Origin: Immersiella caudata
Lineage: Eukaryota; Ascomycota; Sordariomycetes; Sordariales; Lasiosphaeriaceae
NCBI GenBank assembly: GCA_030512335.1
Contig: JAULSU010000002.1
Coordinates: forward strand, 992,001 to 1,056,000
Direction of reading: 5' to 3'
DNA: 64,000 nucleotides
The notes under the pieces are model-generated. The model searched no databases, had not been told where the DNA came from, and saw only the letters and a program-made list of their open reading frames with translations. The position numbers and the translations under genes were made by a program. Below, one piece after another: positions 1-12,723 of this stretch; within the stretch, counting starts at the first letter, position 1, and each line of letters opens with the position of its first letter.

Positions 1-998
1 CTGCCGTCGGCGTCACGGTACGGACTGCAGCTGTTTTGGCTGGCTATGTCGCTGCTGCGACTGGTCCCGCCGAACCTGTTTAACTGCACAGCTATGTTCC
101 TTGAGTCGGTGCTCACCAATATCAGCACGTCGGGCGACAACCGCGGGGACAAGATGGTGCCGCATCTCCTGGCGGGCCGCGGACAGCTCGAGGATGCGGC
201 ACTACCGCTGGATGAGACGTACGGCATTCACTTCAACAGCAAGAACTTCCACTTTGCGGCATGCGCCTGTCTCGTGCGCGGTCTTACCGATACCATCACG
301 AAGGCCACGGCCATGCGGGTGCTGTCTACCTTCTTGGAGATGACCACCTGGACTCCAGAACCCACCAAGGAAAAGAGCATCAAGGATCTCGCGGGGTCAC
401 CCTACATGGCTCTCATGCTCTCACGCGCCACCAGCCTCGAAGAATTGAGAGACAGTCTCTGGTCCGCAGGCATCAACCCCGCCGGCCTCACCGACATCAG
501 CGCCCTCCGCCGCGCCCCGCAAGACCTCGAAGCAGTCGAGGACAAAGACCTCCTCCTCAACACCGCCATCGAACTAGTCGACTTCCAATACCTCGACGAT
601 GCCGTGCAGAATCGCACCCTCCAGTGGCTCAACGAGGTAGCAGGCTCCAGGCCTTCGGTCGTCATGCACCTCTGCGGACCCATCATTTCGATACTCGATG
701 ATATCCTGCTACACTGCCAGAATTCAGCAACGCTCGAGTCGGCGCATACGCTGCTGCAGACGTTGACGGCGAATGCTAAATTTTCATCTGCCATGGAAAC
801 ACCTGGGATGCTGAACGAGAGGTTGGACGATATGGGCTTTGGCGGGCTGTGGAGAAGTTGCTCGTTGAATTTGGCGCAGGAGCAGGATAAGGCTTGTTTT
901 GGGTTGACGGAGAAGTTGATTGAGGTGAGTCTTCTTGCACAGTGATAATGAAGATAGGGTGGCGGGAGACTAACGGTGTACAGCTCATCATCATCTAG
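1..998 (+). CDS. C-terminal part of a large protein, probably a neurofibromin-type Ras GTPase-activating protein (5' end outside window)
   Basis: The frame is open from base 1 and runs to 924, so the gene enters from the left. A GTGAGT donor at 925, a CTAAC branch site near 970-974 and a CAG acceptor at 983 define a 59-bp intron, after which the frame ends four codons later at 998. A later acceptor (ending 998) would instead add about 70 residues, so the last exon is uncertain. The visible ~310 residues are helical and leucine-rich (WLAMSLLRLVPPNLFNC near the start, LLNTAIELVDFQYLDDAVQ in the middle), as in the HEAT/armadillo-like tail of fungal neurofibromin/IRA proteins, which switch Ras off by stimulating GTP hydrolysis. 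The GAP domain itself would lie upstream and is not visible. The family call rests on resemblance of this tail only; another large HEAT-repeat scaffold is possible. Confidence 0.5.
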
Positions 999-1689
999 GC
1001 GAGAGATGGGCCAAATGCTTTGAAGGCGGCGGTGGATTGCTACTACATCGACAGGGGCGTGGTGCTCTGCGTACCGGGGCTATGGTGGAGCACAGTCTCG
1101 GAGACGGAGGTATCGGAGAGGGGGGGAGAAGATGTTGGGACGGGGAAGTGGGATGAGAAGCAGAGTCCCTTGTGGGATGGTGCGTTTGGGGAGGCTGGAG
1201 CTGGGGTGTGTATATAGTATGTGTGTGTGTGTGGGTGGTGGTCAGGGCGAAAAGGCGATGCGAGCGATGCGATTGATTGATCGATTAGTCGATGCGCGGT
1301 GTGAAGGTGCGTGTGGCATGACTGGCTGGATAGTTTTGGACCTACGGGGTGGGATGAGATATCATATGTGAGAGGCAGACAGAGACCAAAATCAAGGTGT
1401 TCTTTTGTTCATTTTGTGTCGCAGGGTGGCATGTGAATTGGTGTGGGGAAAAGAGTGGCTTTGGTGTGAGAGGACTGCAGGGCATAAGGGTGAGTTCAGG
1501 TTGACATGAATACCCACCCCCTTTTCGCATCCACGGATCCAGGGGCAAGTATCCCCACTTTTCCGTCTCTCACCTCCATCCGTCTCCTTCTGGACACATC
1601 ACACCAACAATAAACCCAAGCAGTCCTAACGCACACAGCCATTCCCGGACATTCTATGGTAGGTGTAGCAGTGAAAATGACAAAATCAA
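999..1689. other. Intergenic: 3' flank of the left-edge gene and of tRNA-Ser
   Basis: No convincing coding frame. It holds a short GT run near 1209-1232. The minus-strand tRNA at its right end is followed here by a TTTT tract (around 1683-1686 read on the minus strand), a suitable RNA polymerase III terminator. Confidence 0.6.
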
Positions 1690-1803
1690 CGTCGCCTGCA
1701 GGAGTCGAACCTACGCTCCCGAAGGAACTACCTGTACGGTTGTTCTAGCCGGCTGATCAGAACAGATAGCAGGGCAGCGCGTCAACCACTCCGCTAAAGC
1801 GAC
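1690..1803 (-). tRNA. tRNA-Ser(GCT) with a 33-nt intron
   Basis: The minus strand folds as a class II tRNA. The acceptor stem is GTCGCTT/AGGCGAC with discriminator G. The anticodon stem is CTGCC/GGTAG around loop CTGCTA...A, giving anticodon GCT. There is a long variable arm (TTCCTTCGGGA) and a T arm with TTCGAAT. A 33-nt intron sits after position 37, the canonical site, and contains its own hairpin (GTTCT/AGAAC flanking AGCCGGCT). It decodes AGC/AGU serine codons. A second gene for the same isoacceptor lies at 37624-37715 with nearly identical mature sequence but an 11-nt intron. Confidence 0.93.
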
Positions 1804-3207
1804 TAGAACTTTTGTTTTGTTGTTGGAGAGGAGACTGTTGTGGGGGGGTTAAGTGGGTGGTGGCAGCTGCTGGTTCGGCTGAGATGAGTCAAGTGGAGTG
1901 TGGATGCGGTGGAGAGAGAGGGAAGGAGAGAGGGAAGGAGAGAGGGAAGGAGAGAGGGAAGGAGAGATGGGGCGGTGGGTGGGTGGGTGACTCCACTGAG
2001 TAAGTGAGCGGCTTGAGGGCGCTGTAAAACCATGGAAGCTTGAGTACTTTGAGTTGTCACGGAGAGTGATTGTTGGTGTGTTTGGGTGGGGGGTTTTTGT
2101 GAAGAAAACATTGGGAAATCGGATGTGGGGGGTCAAACGCATGACAAGGCTAGGGGTTGTGAGTCCTGGAGGTTTGGGAACTGGGAAAACATGATTGAAA
2201 GGTGACAAATGATTAGATCCGAGAGGTATACAAAGTCTGCTCCGGAAACACGGGCTGAGGATGGGGCATCCGAAAGTGATACGTTCTCGGATGGGCCGAC
2301 ACTTATATGGCCAAAATATTCGGTGTGTAATCTACAACCACAAAGACATCGCCGACCTCCTGAACGAGTCGATGGGCCGGGTTTGCAACTACATTACCAA
2401 CGACACGCGCCCCCCTACAGTGCTGCACCTACCTACCAGCAGCGGTGTCACATCACCTACAACACCAGCCCATCAAGCAACCACAAAAATCAAGGACTAT
2501 TACGAATACTGGTTGATGGCAAAGGGTTGGGTTCGTGACAGCGAGATGTCCGCGAGAAACCAACACCAGCTATAAATGCAAAAGCCCTTCTACACACAAA
2601 CGTCCCAAACACACCCTGGCCAACTCACCCAGACCCTCGAGTGCTCAATTACTTCCCTAGATTCAAGTCAGGTCCGGGCGAGCCAGCTCTTGAGGAATCT
2701 TGTCGCGTCAAGCTGATGATGAAGCAACCCCCCATCGTGTTCACGCAGAGCAAGAGGCGGAGGGAAAGCAACCGAGCATCCATCGACGGCGAGGGATCCA
2801 AGCGTAACCGCTCTCCCGAACTTTGGAAATTCAGCACCACAACACTGGGTGAGCAGCTGGATGCCACGCAGCACGAGAACAGCGAGGTCAACAGAGATGG
2901 CAGGGGCTGGGGAAGATGGCCCGTCAGTCTCGACATACCCTGGCCGAGAAAGTTGTCCTCCTACGATGCAGTCTTCAACGGAACCAACAAGAAACTCAAG
3001 TTCTCCATCGCCTCCCAAGAGTTTAACGCGGTGAGGCTCACGGTCGTTGGAACTCTTCCTTTTGTCAGCCCCGACTCGCGGTGTTTCCTTCCGTTCTTGC
3101 CGTCCTTGGTACCACGGAATTACCCAAACTTTCTTCTCTTCTGCGGATCAACCCGCCCCGAAGAATCAGACAAGTTCACGAACCGATCCTCAAAATAAGT
3201 GTCCAAG
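1804..3207. other. Intergenic: upstream region of the small secreted protein gene
   Basis: It contains the 12-bp minisatellite (1921-1968) and a TATA-like TATAAAT at 2571-2577, followed by a CA-rich stretch typical of fungal transcription start regions. That leaves a leader of several hundred bases before the ATG at 3208, or an unrecognised upstream exon. Open frames within 2641-3198 overlap on both strands and show no family signature. Confidence 0.45.
1921..1968 (+). repeat. Minisatellite, 12-bp unit x 4
   Basis: Four head-to-tail copies of ggaaggagagag, the last with a single change (final g to t). The purine/pyrimidine strand bias is complete, and the tract is flanked by further GA-rich sequence. 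Confidence 0.95.
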
Positions 3208-3712
3208 ATGTTCTTCACCAAGATGATACTCAGCGTTATGTCCGCGCTGTCGATGATCGGAGCGGTAAGTCTCCCCCTCCCTCAACTTTCGATAACCCCT
3301 GCTACGACTCCAAGATCCCCCACTTCGAGCGGCCCCCGTGGCACTTGCCATGCTCAAACTCCCCCAGCTTGCCACTCCCCTCCCGCCGGCGATCGCGTCT
3401 CTTGCGACGGCAACATTTGGCATCATCATGTGCAACGATGCAAGCCCCTCATTGCCTCCCCCAAGCTTGAACCCAAGTGCTGCTGATTGGCCACCACCCG
3501 CAGAATCTCTTCAAAAAAGAAAATCAACAGCTGGCACAAACGTCGTCGAAGCCCCCAAATATGTCGTCGCCAACTGCAAAGACGCTCCCAAGTGGACCAG
3601 CGGCCAAGTCTTCATGAAAGACGGCTGGAATGTCATCGTGGCCAAGCAAGACTGCAGTTCCGATCCGATGGGTACGCCGCAGAGCAACATGAATGATCCC
3701 AGGAAGTTGTAA
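3208..3712 (+). CDS. Small predicted secreted protein (two exons)
   Basis: Exon 1 (3208-3264) encodes MFFTKMILSVMSALSMIGA, a typical signal peptide with a basic start and hydrophobic core. A GTAAGT donor at 3265 joins, in phase 0, to a CAG acceptor at 3367. Exon 2 (3368-3712) then gives about 133 residues in total. The mature part is Pro/Ser-rich at first (LATPLPPAIASLATATF), then compact, with three cysteines (MCNDAS, VANCKDAP, KQDCSS) and a stretch GQVFMKDGWNVIVAKQDC that looks like a beta-rich fold. No family is recognised; such proteins in plant- or insect-associated fungi are often effector candidates, which is inference only. The intron could have an alternative acceptor, so the middle of the protein is less sure than its ends. 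Confidence 0.5.
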
Positions 3713-6700
3713 ATACCCCAGGCAGCGATGATAAGGGGACAAACAATCGGGATGTAGATCTAGCTGTACAGAGAGGATTGGAGGCGGAGGCGCAGTTTTT
3801 GGGGAATTTTTGTTTGCTTCGGGCCGCTTACCCTTCAACTGGGATTTGATGACGGGTGAGATCGGGGGTTTCCATTCTGAGATCTTGAATCGATCGCAGG
3901 TCTGCGTGCGTTCGGCCCCCAAGGGAGTTCGAGTCCATTGGCTCCCCATCGCAGACCCTATTTACCTTGCGGATAGGCGCACCGTTGACAGTTGGACATC
4001 GAAATAGAAATAGCGCGCCGTTGTGGACACCGGGGCTTGACCTTTTCACTGCGAGATCCGGGTGTCCAGCCTTTGTCTTTCCATTCCATGGGGGAAACGA
4101 TTCGAGTCTTACACTACGTTTTTTTTTGGGGGGGGGGACGATTGGACCTGGTTGGGACTCGAGATTTGGAGCGTTAATGTACCTTGGATGGGCAGGCAAA
4201 TTTTTTAGGAGATGTCCTCATAGAAATGGAAAAAAAAAAACGATCAGTGAACTCTGAGGGAGTGTTGACGATGATGATACTTAATGAGTTCAGAATGAGC
4301 CCCCCCTCTCCCCCCCCCTCTCCCGCCAATGGTGAAACTTCTGCGACGTAAAGCCACCACTTTTTGGAAGCTGAAGAATGCGCGTGAGATGGAAAGACAC
4401 CATCCGTTTGAGACTGTCCTTGTCGTTGTGCAGAAGGTGAGTGTTCACTGAAGGTTGCTTCTCTTCCAGCGAGCTGAAAGGAGCAAGGGGGCTACGGACA
4501 GCCCCCTCTACAGACACACTTGAACTGGCTGCCATGGGGCCTAAGACGTGGCTTCGGGGCTGAATGAGATCAGAGCTGGGATCCAGTCGGGCCAAAGGAT
4601 ACCACGGCGGCAGGGTTCTCCCCCATCGCCGACGACAAGCAGGCGTCGCCTGTTTTGCTGTTGCTGCCACGAATCACCCCAGCTCGAAGCTCTGACACTC
4701 GACACGGGCCCGTGAAGCTCGTGCACACATGCCTTGTCATGGCAAGGCAGCTACTAACTCCCGAGCTCTGATCTTCATACTATCGCCTCCATCCCACACT
4801 GCATCTGCTACCGCCTTGTGGGGACGTCCCCTGCTATGGCTCCCCGCCGCCGTTGGACTGTTTCAGGTCGCCACGACTCGCGATAGCAACAAAAATTCAA
4901 CAAGGCTGGCATGCGGGTGATGACCTGGCAACGCCACCGTGGGACCACCGCTCAACTTCCTACCTACCCTCGTCGACGTCAACTCCGGGGTAAACGTATC
5001 ACAAACCCGTCAAGCCCTTTGAAACATCGCGCACCCATGGCTGTGGAGTTGAAGTGCCGCTACGGGGAAGCCTGGGGCTGATGGCTTCCACGCACCAGCT
5101 CGAGCCTCTAGAACCTTTTAGCTTCAACGCGCTACTCAGGATTGTACATACACGAAGGAGCGCTAACTCCCCACTGCCGACCACCTGCATCTCTACCCCA
5201 GCTCAGCTGGACGACATGTCTTGCATGTGCTCGGTCGCTGCTTCGAGCAAATTTCTCCCTTTGGAAAAAAAAAGAAAAGAAAAAACACGAATGGCCAGCA
5301 GCCCCAGCCCTGTGTGCAAAGGGCAGGCAGCGAGCGGGTAGGGCAAGCCACTGACTGAGTTGGGGGGGGGGCCGCGGTATTTCGTGTTCGTCGGAGCTGG
5401 TGCGCCACCCATCAGCCCTCCCAATCGCGATCAGAGATCCCTCATCTCACAGCCTCCCGTCACCACGTGGGAAGAGGGGGGAAAAAAGTGGTTTTCTGAC
5501 GCATGAGGCTTGTGCTTCCGCTCTTGCCCGTATCCGTAAGTCGGTGAGGCATATGCGCTGGAGAGGTACTTTTCACATTGGATCAAGTAAACCACCATGT
5601 TGAATCCTTAATTTACCCTGCATCTCTTACCTAACACATTACCGCACAACATGACGAAGCCGTTACTATTCTGTTTCTATGTATCTCCCGTCATGGGTAT
5701 TCCCCAAACTGAACCCCACCCGATCAGGGACAATGCTCCTGCAGCTCAATAAACACTCGCCCATCTAAAAACTGCTCACCATCGTACCACGTGCTACTAA
5801 TGGCCCCTTTCTCTCTGCCAAAGCCACTCTCTCGACACAGTAATACGCACTCCCTTCCAAAAGAAGAGCCCAACTCGCTCGAGAACCACCGACGCCGAAA
5901 GCCCCGCCGAGAACACCCCGCCAATGACCCCTTGTTCCCTTCTCTCACGCACGGATCCAAAAGACACTAGCGCCAAGAAAACTTCCGCGCACGGACGCGG
6001 ACGGTTAGGTGTGGGTTAGGACAGTCTTCTTTTTCCCTTCTAGATCGTTCGGTGTCTGCCGAAGCGGTTCCACCGGCGTAGTTACTAAGCCCCAAAAGGG
6101 AAAAATGTGTCCCGCTTTTTTACAAGGGAACCTGGTCGCCATCTGTCAGGTGGGGCGTGGCTTTTTTTTTAGGGACTTGCGACGCGAAGGGAAAAGGAAC
6201 GAAGGATGTCGTGATGGTCGCAAATGATTTGCATTAGCCCAAGCGCTATGGCAGAGATTATGGGGATTCGACACACAGACGAGAAGGAAGAGGATCTCGA
6301 GATTGAGAGTCAGTCAGGAGAGTTCCTTCACCGACAGACAAAAAAGTGACAAGCATGGAACGTTGGAATGGGAGTGCCTGGGGCTGGAAAACGCCATGCA
6401 GCTTCGGCGCTGCTTTTCTCAGTGGTCAAAGCCGAATTCCACCGCGCAGCGGACCGGCGGACCCTAAACGCCGCGACCGACAACCTTTTTCTTTTGCGTC
6501 GCTGCGCCGCGTACGCCTTCCCGCATAGCCGGTGGTGTTTTTTTACAGTCTGATCCGTACGAATTGCCGTTTACCTGTTGAGAAGTTTTTTGGGTTTTTT
6601 TGGGGGTTTTTTTTACTACATGTCTACCCACAACAAACAGTACGGTCAGGAAATAGGCTCAACTCAACAACTCGCTCAACCACCAAGCCACTCGAGATGC

Positions 6701-7662
6701 ATGTAATACAACCTACAGCCGCTCAACCGCATATACCCTCCGTAGCACTCAATCAAGCCTGCATAGGTACCAAGCGGTCTCGACCAGCTTAGCTGCACTA
6801 ACCCGGAGGGCCCAAAAAAAAATCAACTTGGACGCCAAGGAGGCTTTTCTTCCTATTCCAGGTTCTCGTCTTTGGAATCTACACGGGAATATTGTCCGCA
6901 ACCTATTACCTAACCTGCGGCTTTTCACATGTCGTCCAATGGGATTCGCTACCCACCTCTCTGTCAAAGTCTGCCTGAGGTGAAAATTTTTCACCTACCA
7001 CCACTACATTCTGCGTCCGTATAGATGGGTGGGTTGGATGTACGAAGACTCCGGCCAGAAGAGGAGGGGCCATCTGCTCTGTGCGAAAACGGGCTGCCAG
7101 ACCAGCAAGATGCCTTTAGCAAACCGCGAGCCGGCGTTAGCTGTAGTGTAAAGAGGCCTTATTCTACATGTTGAAATGTCGAATATCCTTTTTACAATGC
7201 GTTATTTGCATTTTGAACGGCGTTACTTACATTTTAATACAGCCTCGTCAACATTGAAGGAGGCTTGATTAGCATTTGTATGATGCCGCTTCCCAGTGCT
7301 GATGACGTTTGGCGTACTGGCCAAACGGACCGTTTCTTGTGGCCGGAGCCTCTGTACTTTTGGATGTAGATTGCTCACATCCATGTCAGCTGCTAGTGTG
7401 CTGTCTGTTCGTAGGCACTGTTGCGTTGAGATGGTTGGCAACAATCCAGTCCAGCAACTGCCCGGATCCAGGCAGGCAGGCAGGCAGGCAGTAAAACTGG
7501 AGGAAAGCAAGTTTTTTGAGATGCAAAGTGCAAGTGGCTTTCCTCGGACCGTGCACAGCTCAACAACCCAACTCTGTCCCGTGTCTGTCAGTGGGTGTCT
7601 GTCTCCCACTTCTAGAACATTACTCCTCCCTTCCATCACACATGACATGACGTGAAATGCAC

Positions 7663-7696
7663 CTCACCTCACTTCAGTGCACTGAAGTGAGGTGAG
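7663..7696. repeat. Perfect 34-bp palindrome
   Basis: The 17-base arm ctcacctcacttcagtg is followed immediately, with no spacer, by its exact reverse complement. The symmetry stops at 7662/7697. It could form a cruciform or a long hairpin in RNA. No gene overlaps it. Confidence 0.95.
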
Positions 7697-8006
7697 ATAA
7701 AGTGTTTGTCCCAGGAGCATCCCAGACCACCGGCACCGTACGTACCAGATATTCTTGGGTCTCCCTCCAGAAACAACAAGGTAACGGGCGTACGAGTGCA
7801 AGCACAACCACAGTGCAACATAACAGAAACGTTTGCACATCCTTACGAAACATGCGAACCAGAACCTCGGGTGAGCTTTGTGCACCAAGGGAAGAATGGG
7901 AATGGAAAAGTCGGAATTCCACATGCGTGGCACATGACCAGTCGATTACATCCATGGACGCGTGGAATTGATCATGAGGTTGATGATGTTTTGTTATGGA
8001 ATTTCA

Positions 8007-8023
8007 CTCTCTCTCTCTCTCTC
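8007..8023 (+). repeat. (CT)n microsatellite
   Basis: An uninterrupted 17-base CT run in the gene-poor interval. Confidence 0.9.
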
Positions 8024-11000
8024 AGGCTGTGTCCATTACCCATTACCATTGGAAATCATCAATCACCATTGATGCAAATCTGAACACTGTGGGGCGGAAT
8101 CATTGATGGTGACACAATCCCATCAAATCCCACCTTCGGAGACAATCCTCACCTCCGCGGACTCCGAGGTAATGAATCTAGGAACTCTGCATTTCCCCTG
8201 ATGATCAGATCCTCATCCGCACTTTTTACCCTGCGAAGTACGAAAGTACGGTACATGCACCGCACTCGATGACGAACCATGAGAAATGATGACCACGGGC
8301 ACCAGCTGTCAGCACTCGACCCCGCGCGCGGCTGCCAGCAGTCAGCGCCCGCAACAAGCAACAATGACAATTGATAGAGAGACAATGCGACGGCCGCGAG
8401 CCGACAGCTTGGGACCTCGTTACGTCCGGGACGGCCGATGCATTGGCACTGCACGACCGGCTGGGCCCCGCTTTTTCCCGCTCCAAAGGAGGGCGTGAGG
8501 CCGCCTCAATTGGCTCGCGGCACCCTGGCTGGCACCTGCGTGGCACAGCTAGCTTTCGTACAATGCAGCCCGCTGATTGGTCGCTTCTCGCAGGGCCGCC
8601 AAGACACCCACATCCCGAGGACAGCTCTGGACGCCAGCGCCAGCGCCAGCGGGTGAGCAAAAAAAAAACCAAAAAAAAAAAACCACTTCTTTTTGTGGGG
8701 GAATCTCAAATCAGAGCCGGTCCACTCACCATGCACAGACGAGCGCGGTCCTGCGTTGGCGTGTGTTGCTACTGTTTAGCACTGGAGGGTCGTTGCGCTG
8801 GTACGAAGACGACAGGTGTGCGTTGAGAGACGAGCGTGATTCCAGAACAGCGAACGAGCATCGCTCTGGCAACACTCTTGCAGCTGAGAGGGCCACGGCC
8901 GTGGAGCCCCCTTCAGGTCCAGAACCGTTGATTCCCACTCTTGCACAGACACACTCCCCCCCTCGTTCTATTCTAGATCCGGCACATTACACAGTTCCCA
9001 CGTGGGAGGTGATGAGTTGCGGTGGTTCTGTGGTGTCGCGGCCGTGTGCCTGCTCCGCAAAACCCACAACGCCAGGACCGTATCACTGAAGTTCAGCACA
9101 TCACATCCGATCCATCGGCTGGCATTGGATAGGCCGGGCCTAACATCGATGGTACCATGCAACCACGTTGCTGGCCTCTTTCTCTGGGTCCGCGCGGCTG
9201 GTACGTTCCATTCGAGCTTTCAACCGTCGCTGCTGTCGTGACTCGAGCCATGGGCCTCCTCGACACATGTCATGTCATGGGCCGCAACACCACCTTGCAC
9301 AACCTCCAGCGCCTATTCCCGACCGTGTGACGACAAAGCCACGGACGGGACGCTGCTGTAGCACACCCCTCTCTCGACGAGAGCACGGAATCTTCTCCGT
9401 CAGGCTGTGTGAGTCTGGTGTGCGACCGTCGTGTCCATGTAGCCGACCCGAAAGCGAGCCATGCGCAATCCGAAATCGGGCTTGTCCTACGGTTTGTGCG
9501 CGTACCCCCCACCGCCCGCTGGGAAAACGGGGGTGTGTGCGCTGTAGCGAAGCGTAGCGCTGTCGTTGTGCTGGGCTGGACCCAGCGAGGAAATGCCATA
9601 TTTGTGAGGGATCGATTTCTCAGCCAGATCTCGCTGTCTCGCTCCTTCGGAGATCCCTGCCGGCGGTGCTAGCCCTTGGCAGCGCAACCATCTGCCCTGG
9701 CGCGGCCCAAATGCCCCACCACGTTTGCAGCGCGATGTGCATCTCCGCTGGAGACAGTGAGGGACGACGGCCGAAGCCGGGCGCCTATTGCCAGCTCTGC
9801 AATTGCATATACCCAAAGCTCGGCAAGTTGGTAATCGACGTCGCCGAATAGCGACCTTCGGAAATGCCCGGCGGATTTGTCCATGCCTTTCCCGCTCCGA
9901 ATCTCCATGATGCCGCGGACCGCCGAGTGAATGTTACTCTTATTTTTTTTTATCTCCGTCTCCGGGCCCATATTTCCACTGCAGGCTCAGCGCAGGGTCT
10001 CAGGGGGTCTCGGGGACATTTTCTAGAGCATGCAGTCTCCCGTCGGCTCAACGTGATGGTTTTGGACAAATTTGTTAGTCAGGACTACCGAGGCACGGAG
10101 GTGGCCGGGTGCGTGTAAAGTTGGAACCGATGACCAACAACGCCGATCGCATAGATTGGGCATGAAGGCTGATTGTCTGTCAAACTGCGACTTGACGGGA
10201 GTTGTCACGGAGAGCGATAAGGTTGCGACCCCGATCGCGCGGACGGGCAGGGAGCCCGACGGATGCTCACGGGAGCGGGGTGGGTCATGCACGCCGGGGC
10301 TGGTAAGCTGCGCTGGCAGATGCCGACCGACCTGGCTGGCACCAGAAATAGCGAGCCGGTGGAGGCGGCCGTAGAATCCGGTGTTTTGGGCTCTTCTGAG
10401 CTTGGGGTTTGGCATGCGTCAAATTTAGAGACGTGCTGGTCGTTCTGCTAGCCGGCTCGACCGTGAGTGAGTGCGAAGCGCGCTATCCGTGATCCGCACG
10501 AGCCGTGGCCTTGTGCAAACCACGCCCTTGGGTGTAAGTGTGTCCTCCGTTCGGCCGGATTCTGAGGCCGGCAACCGTCGGGGATGTGAGGACAGCAGCG
10601 CTGTGTTGTCCTCGGCGACCAAGGACTCGGGGCTACTGACAGTGCGAGCAACGAAGCCCGTCGCATCTCCTACGAGTTGATGGGCGGCCATCTGAGTCAC
10701 TCGCTTACCCGCCCACAGCGTCCTCGACTTCATGTATGACACAGTGCGTGTGCGTTGCGTAAGGTAAGGTACGCATGCCATAATGAATGAACATGATGCC
10801 TGACAAAATACAACCCCTCTGCGGTTGACATATCAAGACGATATCATGTGATGGTCTGGTCACGAGGGCGTGCATCCCGTGATGGCCCTGTTTTTCAGGT
10901 CTCTGTCTTCTGCTTGGCCTTGCTTGGCTATTTGGCTGCTCTGCATTGGACTTCAGTTCCAGAATTGGCCAAAATGTCGTAGCCGCAGAGTGTTGATTGT

Positions 11001-12716
11001 TGTGGTGAGGCCTCACTTGTATTCTCAGATGTGCAGAACCAGTGGTTTACAGCGGTCCCAGCAAGTGCCGTCTGGGGGATCGACGGCGCTTGTCCACGTA
11101 CCTCACCCCATGCACCGCGTTATGGGGAGGACACATGCGCAAGCCACAACTGGAGTTAACGCCACATCGAATTGCGACAGCCGGCACCGTCTCCGCGGCC
11201 CGTTCATTCGTCGCAGCGTCGTGTGTGGGTGTGGTTTAAATCGCTGCGGAACAGCGGCCGAGGACGGGGCGACGGACAGCAAAGCGGAGGCCGGTGGGAG
11301 GTGGGGTGTCTTGTCGATCGTCTCTCCCAACGGCCGCTTCCCATTCGCAAGAATACCGTCCAACCCAGCTGGGCACTGTAGGTTTGAAGGCCTGAGACCT
11401 GCTTTTTCAGCCATCGTGTTCCGGCAGAGAGGAATAGATGCGCATGTGACCAATCGGCAAACTGTACAGCCACAGTCGTCGACATTGGGCTGTGGGGTTT
11501 TCTGGTGCCTGGGCTTCCGCTGGGTTGGGGCTGGAGGTGCCAGAGGACCCTATGTCCATTCTCGGACAAGATCTCCGGGCAGCTCGCGTGTGGCGCTGTG
11601 GCTAGTGCATTGCGTTGTGCGCGATGCATCGAAAATCAGTTCCTTTCGAGGGGATTCAAGCAGGTTCCATGTGCCCCCTCATCCATGCCTAGCCCGTGTC
11701 TGCTGAGCGTTGTATGAAAGGCGGTTCTGTCATTGGGCCGTTGAGCCGTGGGAAAGCGGGCGCGCGCCATAGTCAGGCCAAACGGCTGCTAGATCGGGTG
11801 CTTCTTCGGTGCCTGGCATGAGAACAGAGATATGACAGCCGGGCTGCTGGAAAAGAGGCACCCCTTCAATGCACGGCATGGAGGGGTGCGGCCATCGCAC
11901 TCGGAATTCTTCCCGGTAAGATAGAGTACGCATCACCGGCTCGGATGAGCTGGGAAAGGGAAACTGGACGGGCTGTGTCAGATCATAGGGCTGTTGTGAG
12001 GGAGGCGGTTGCTGCTCGTAGTAAAGAATTCCCGCTCATGTGCGGATAGCGATGCGATACAAAATAAGTGGTGTTTGTCAAGCAGGTTGCGGTGAGCCGA
12101 GGCATTTACTGTAGGAATTGCTGGGCGCTGCCCTGTAATCCGGGGCGTTTTCCTCGCTTTCGCATCACGGTCTCACTTCGGCAAACCTTCCCACCACCGT
12201 GGAGAGTCCAGCTGCCGTTACTGCACACCAACCAACGCACCTGCCCTCCGGCATTTCAGCTTGCCCGTATTCCACCACAGTGTGCTTTTCGCGCATATCC
12301 AAGTAGGTAGGCACGTAGGCAGCACCTTCCACCGGCCACTGATGCTTGGCCGTAGATGGTAGGCGCGGCCCAAGTCCCAACGATTTGCCAGCCGACCGCC
12401 TTTTGCGACGGCTGGAGCTCAGGCTGTGCCCTATCTCCAACGACCCGACTCCATCACCAAAATCCAACCTCGGCGGTGGTTCGACGGCTCACAGGCCGAC
12501 TTACGATGGACTTACGGAAGCTACCCCCGATTTGAAATACCTCCTTGGCGTTTTTTACACCCCTCGCAAAGGCTCAGCAGTACACTTAGGGAAGCACTGC
12601 ACTACAAATCCATTACGCATGGGACCAACCCAGTCATCGGCGAAGTTGACAAAGCCGAGGACAAGGACGCGGTCGGGTCGGTTCAACATCGCAGGTACCT
12701 ATATATACGTGGCCCG

Positions 12717-12723
12717 TGACTCA
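12717..12723. promoter_or_regulatory. TGACTCA bZIP (Gcn4/CPC1-type) site upstream of the C2H2 regulator
   Basis: A perfect TGACTCA heptamer 568 bp before the ATG at 13291, beside a TATATA stretch at 12700-12706. Gcn4/CPC1-type bZIP factors bind this core. Whether it is used is unknown, because a 7-mer also occurs by chance. Confidence 0.35.

Noticed and set aside
2641..3198. 185-codon frame upstream of the small secreted protein
   Set aside because: It starts with GTG, overlaps equal-length antisense frames and shows no family signature. It is more likely leader sequence.
8577..9089. 170-codon frame in the gene-poor interval
   Set aside because: It crosses long A runs, has low complexity and no domain.
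10870..11706. 278-codon open frame on the plus strand with a hydrophobic start
   Set aside because: No domain or splice-consistent neighbours. It is rich in Arg, Gly, Cys and Trp, as in chance frames of GC-rich DNA, and it overlaps several frames of similar quality on the other strand.
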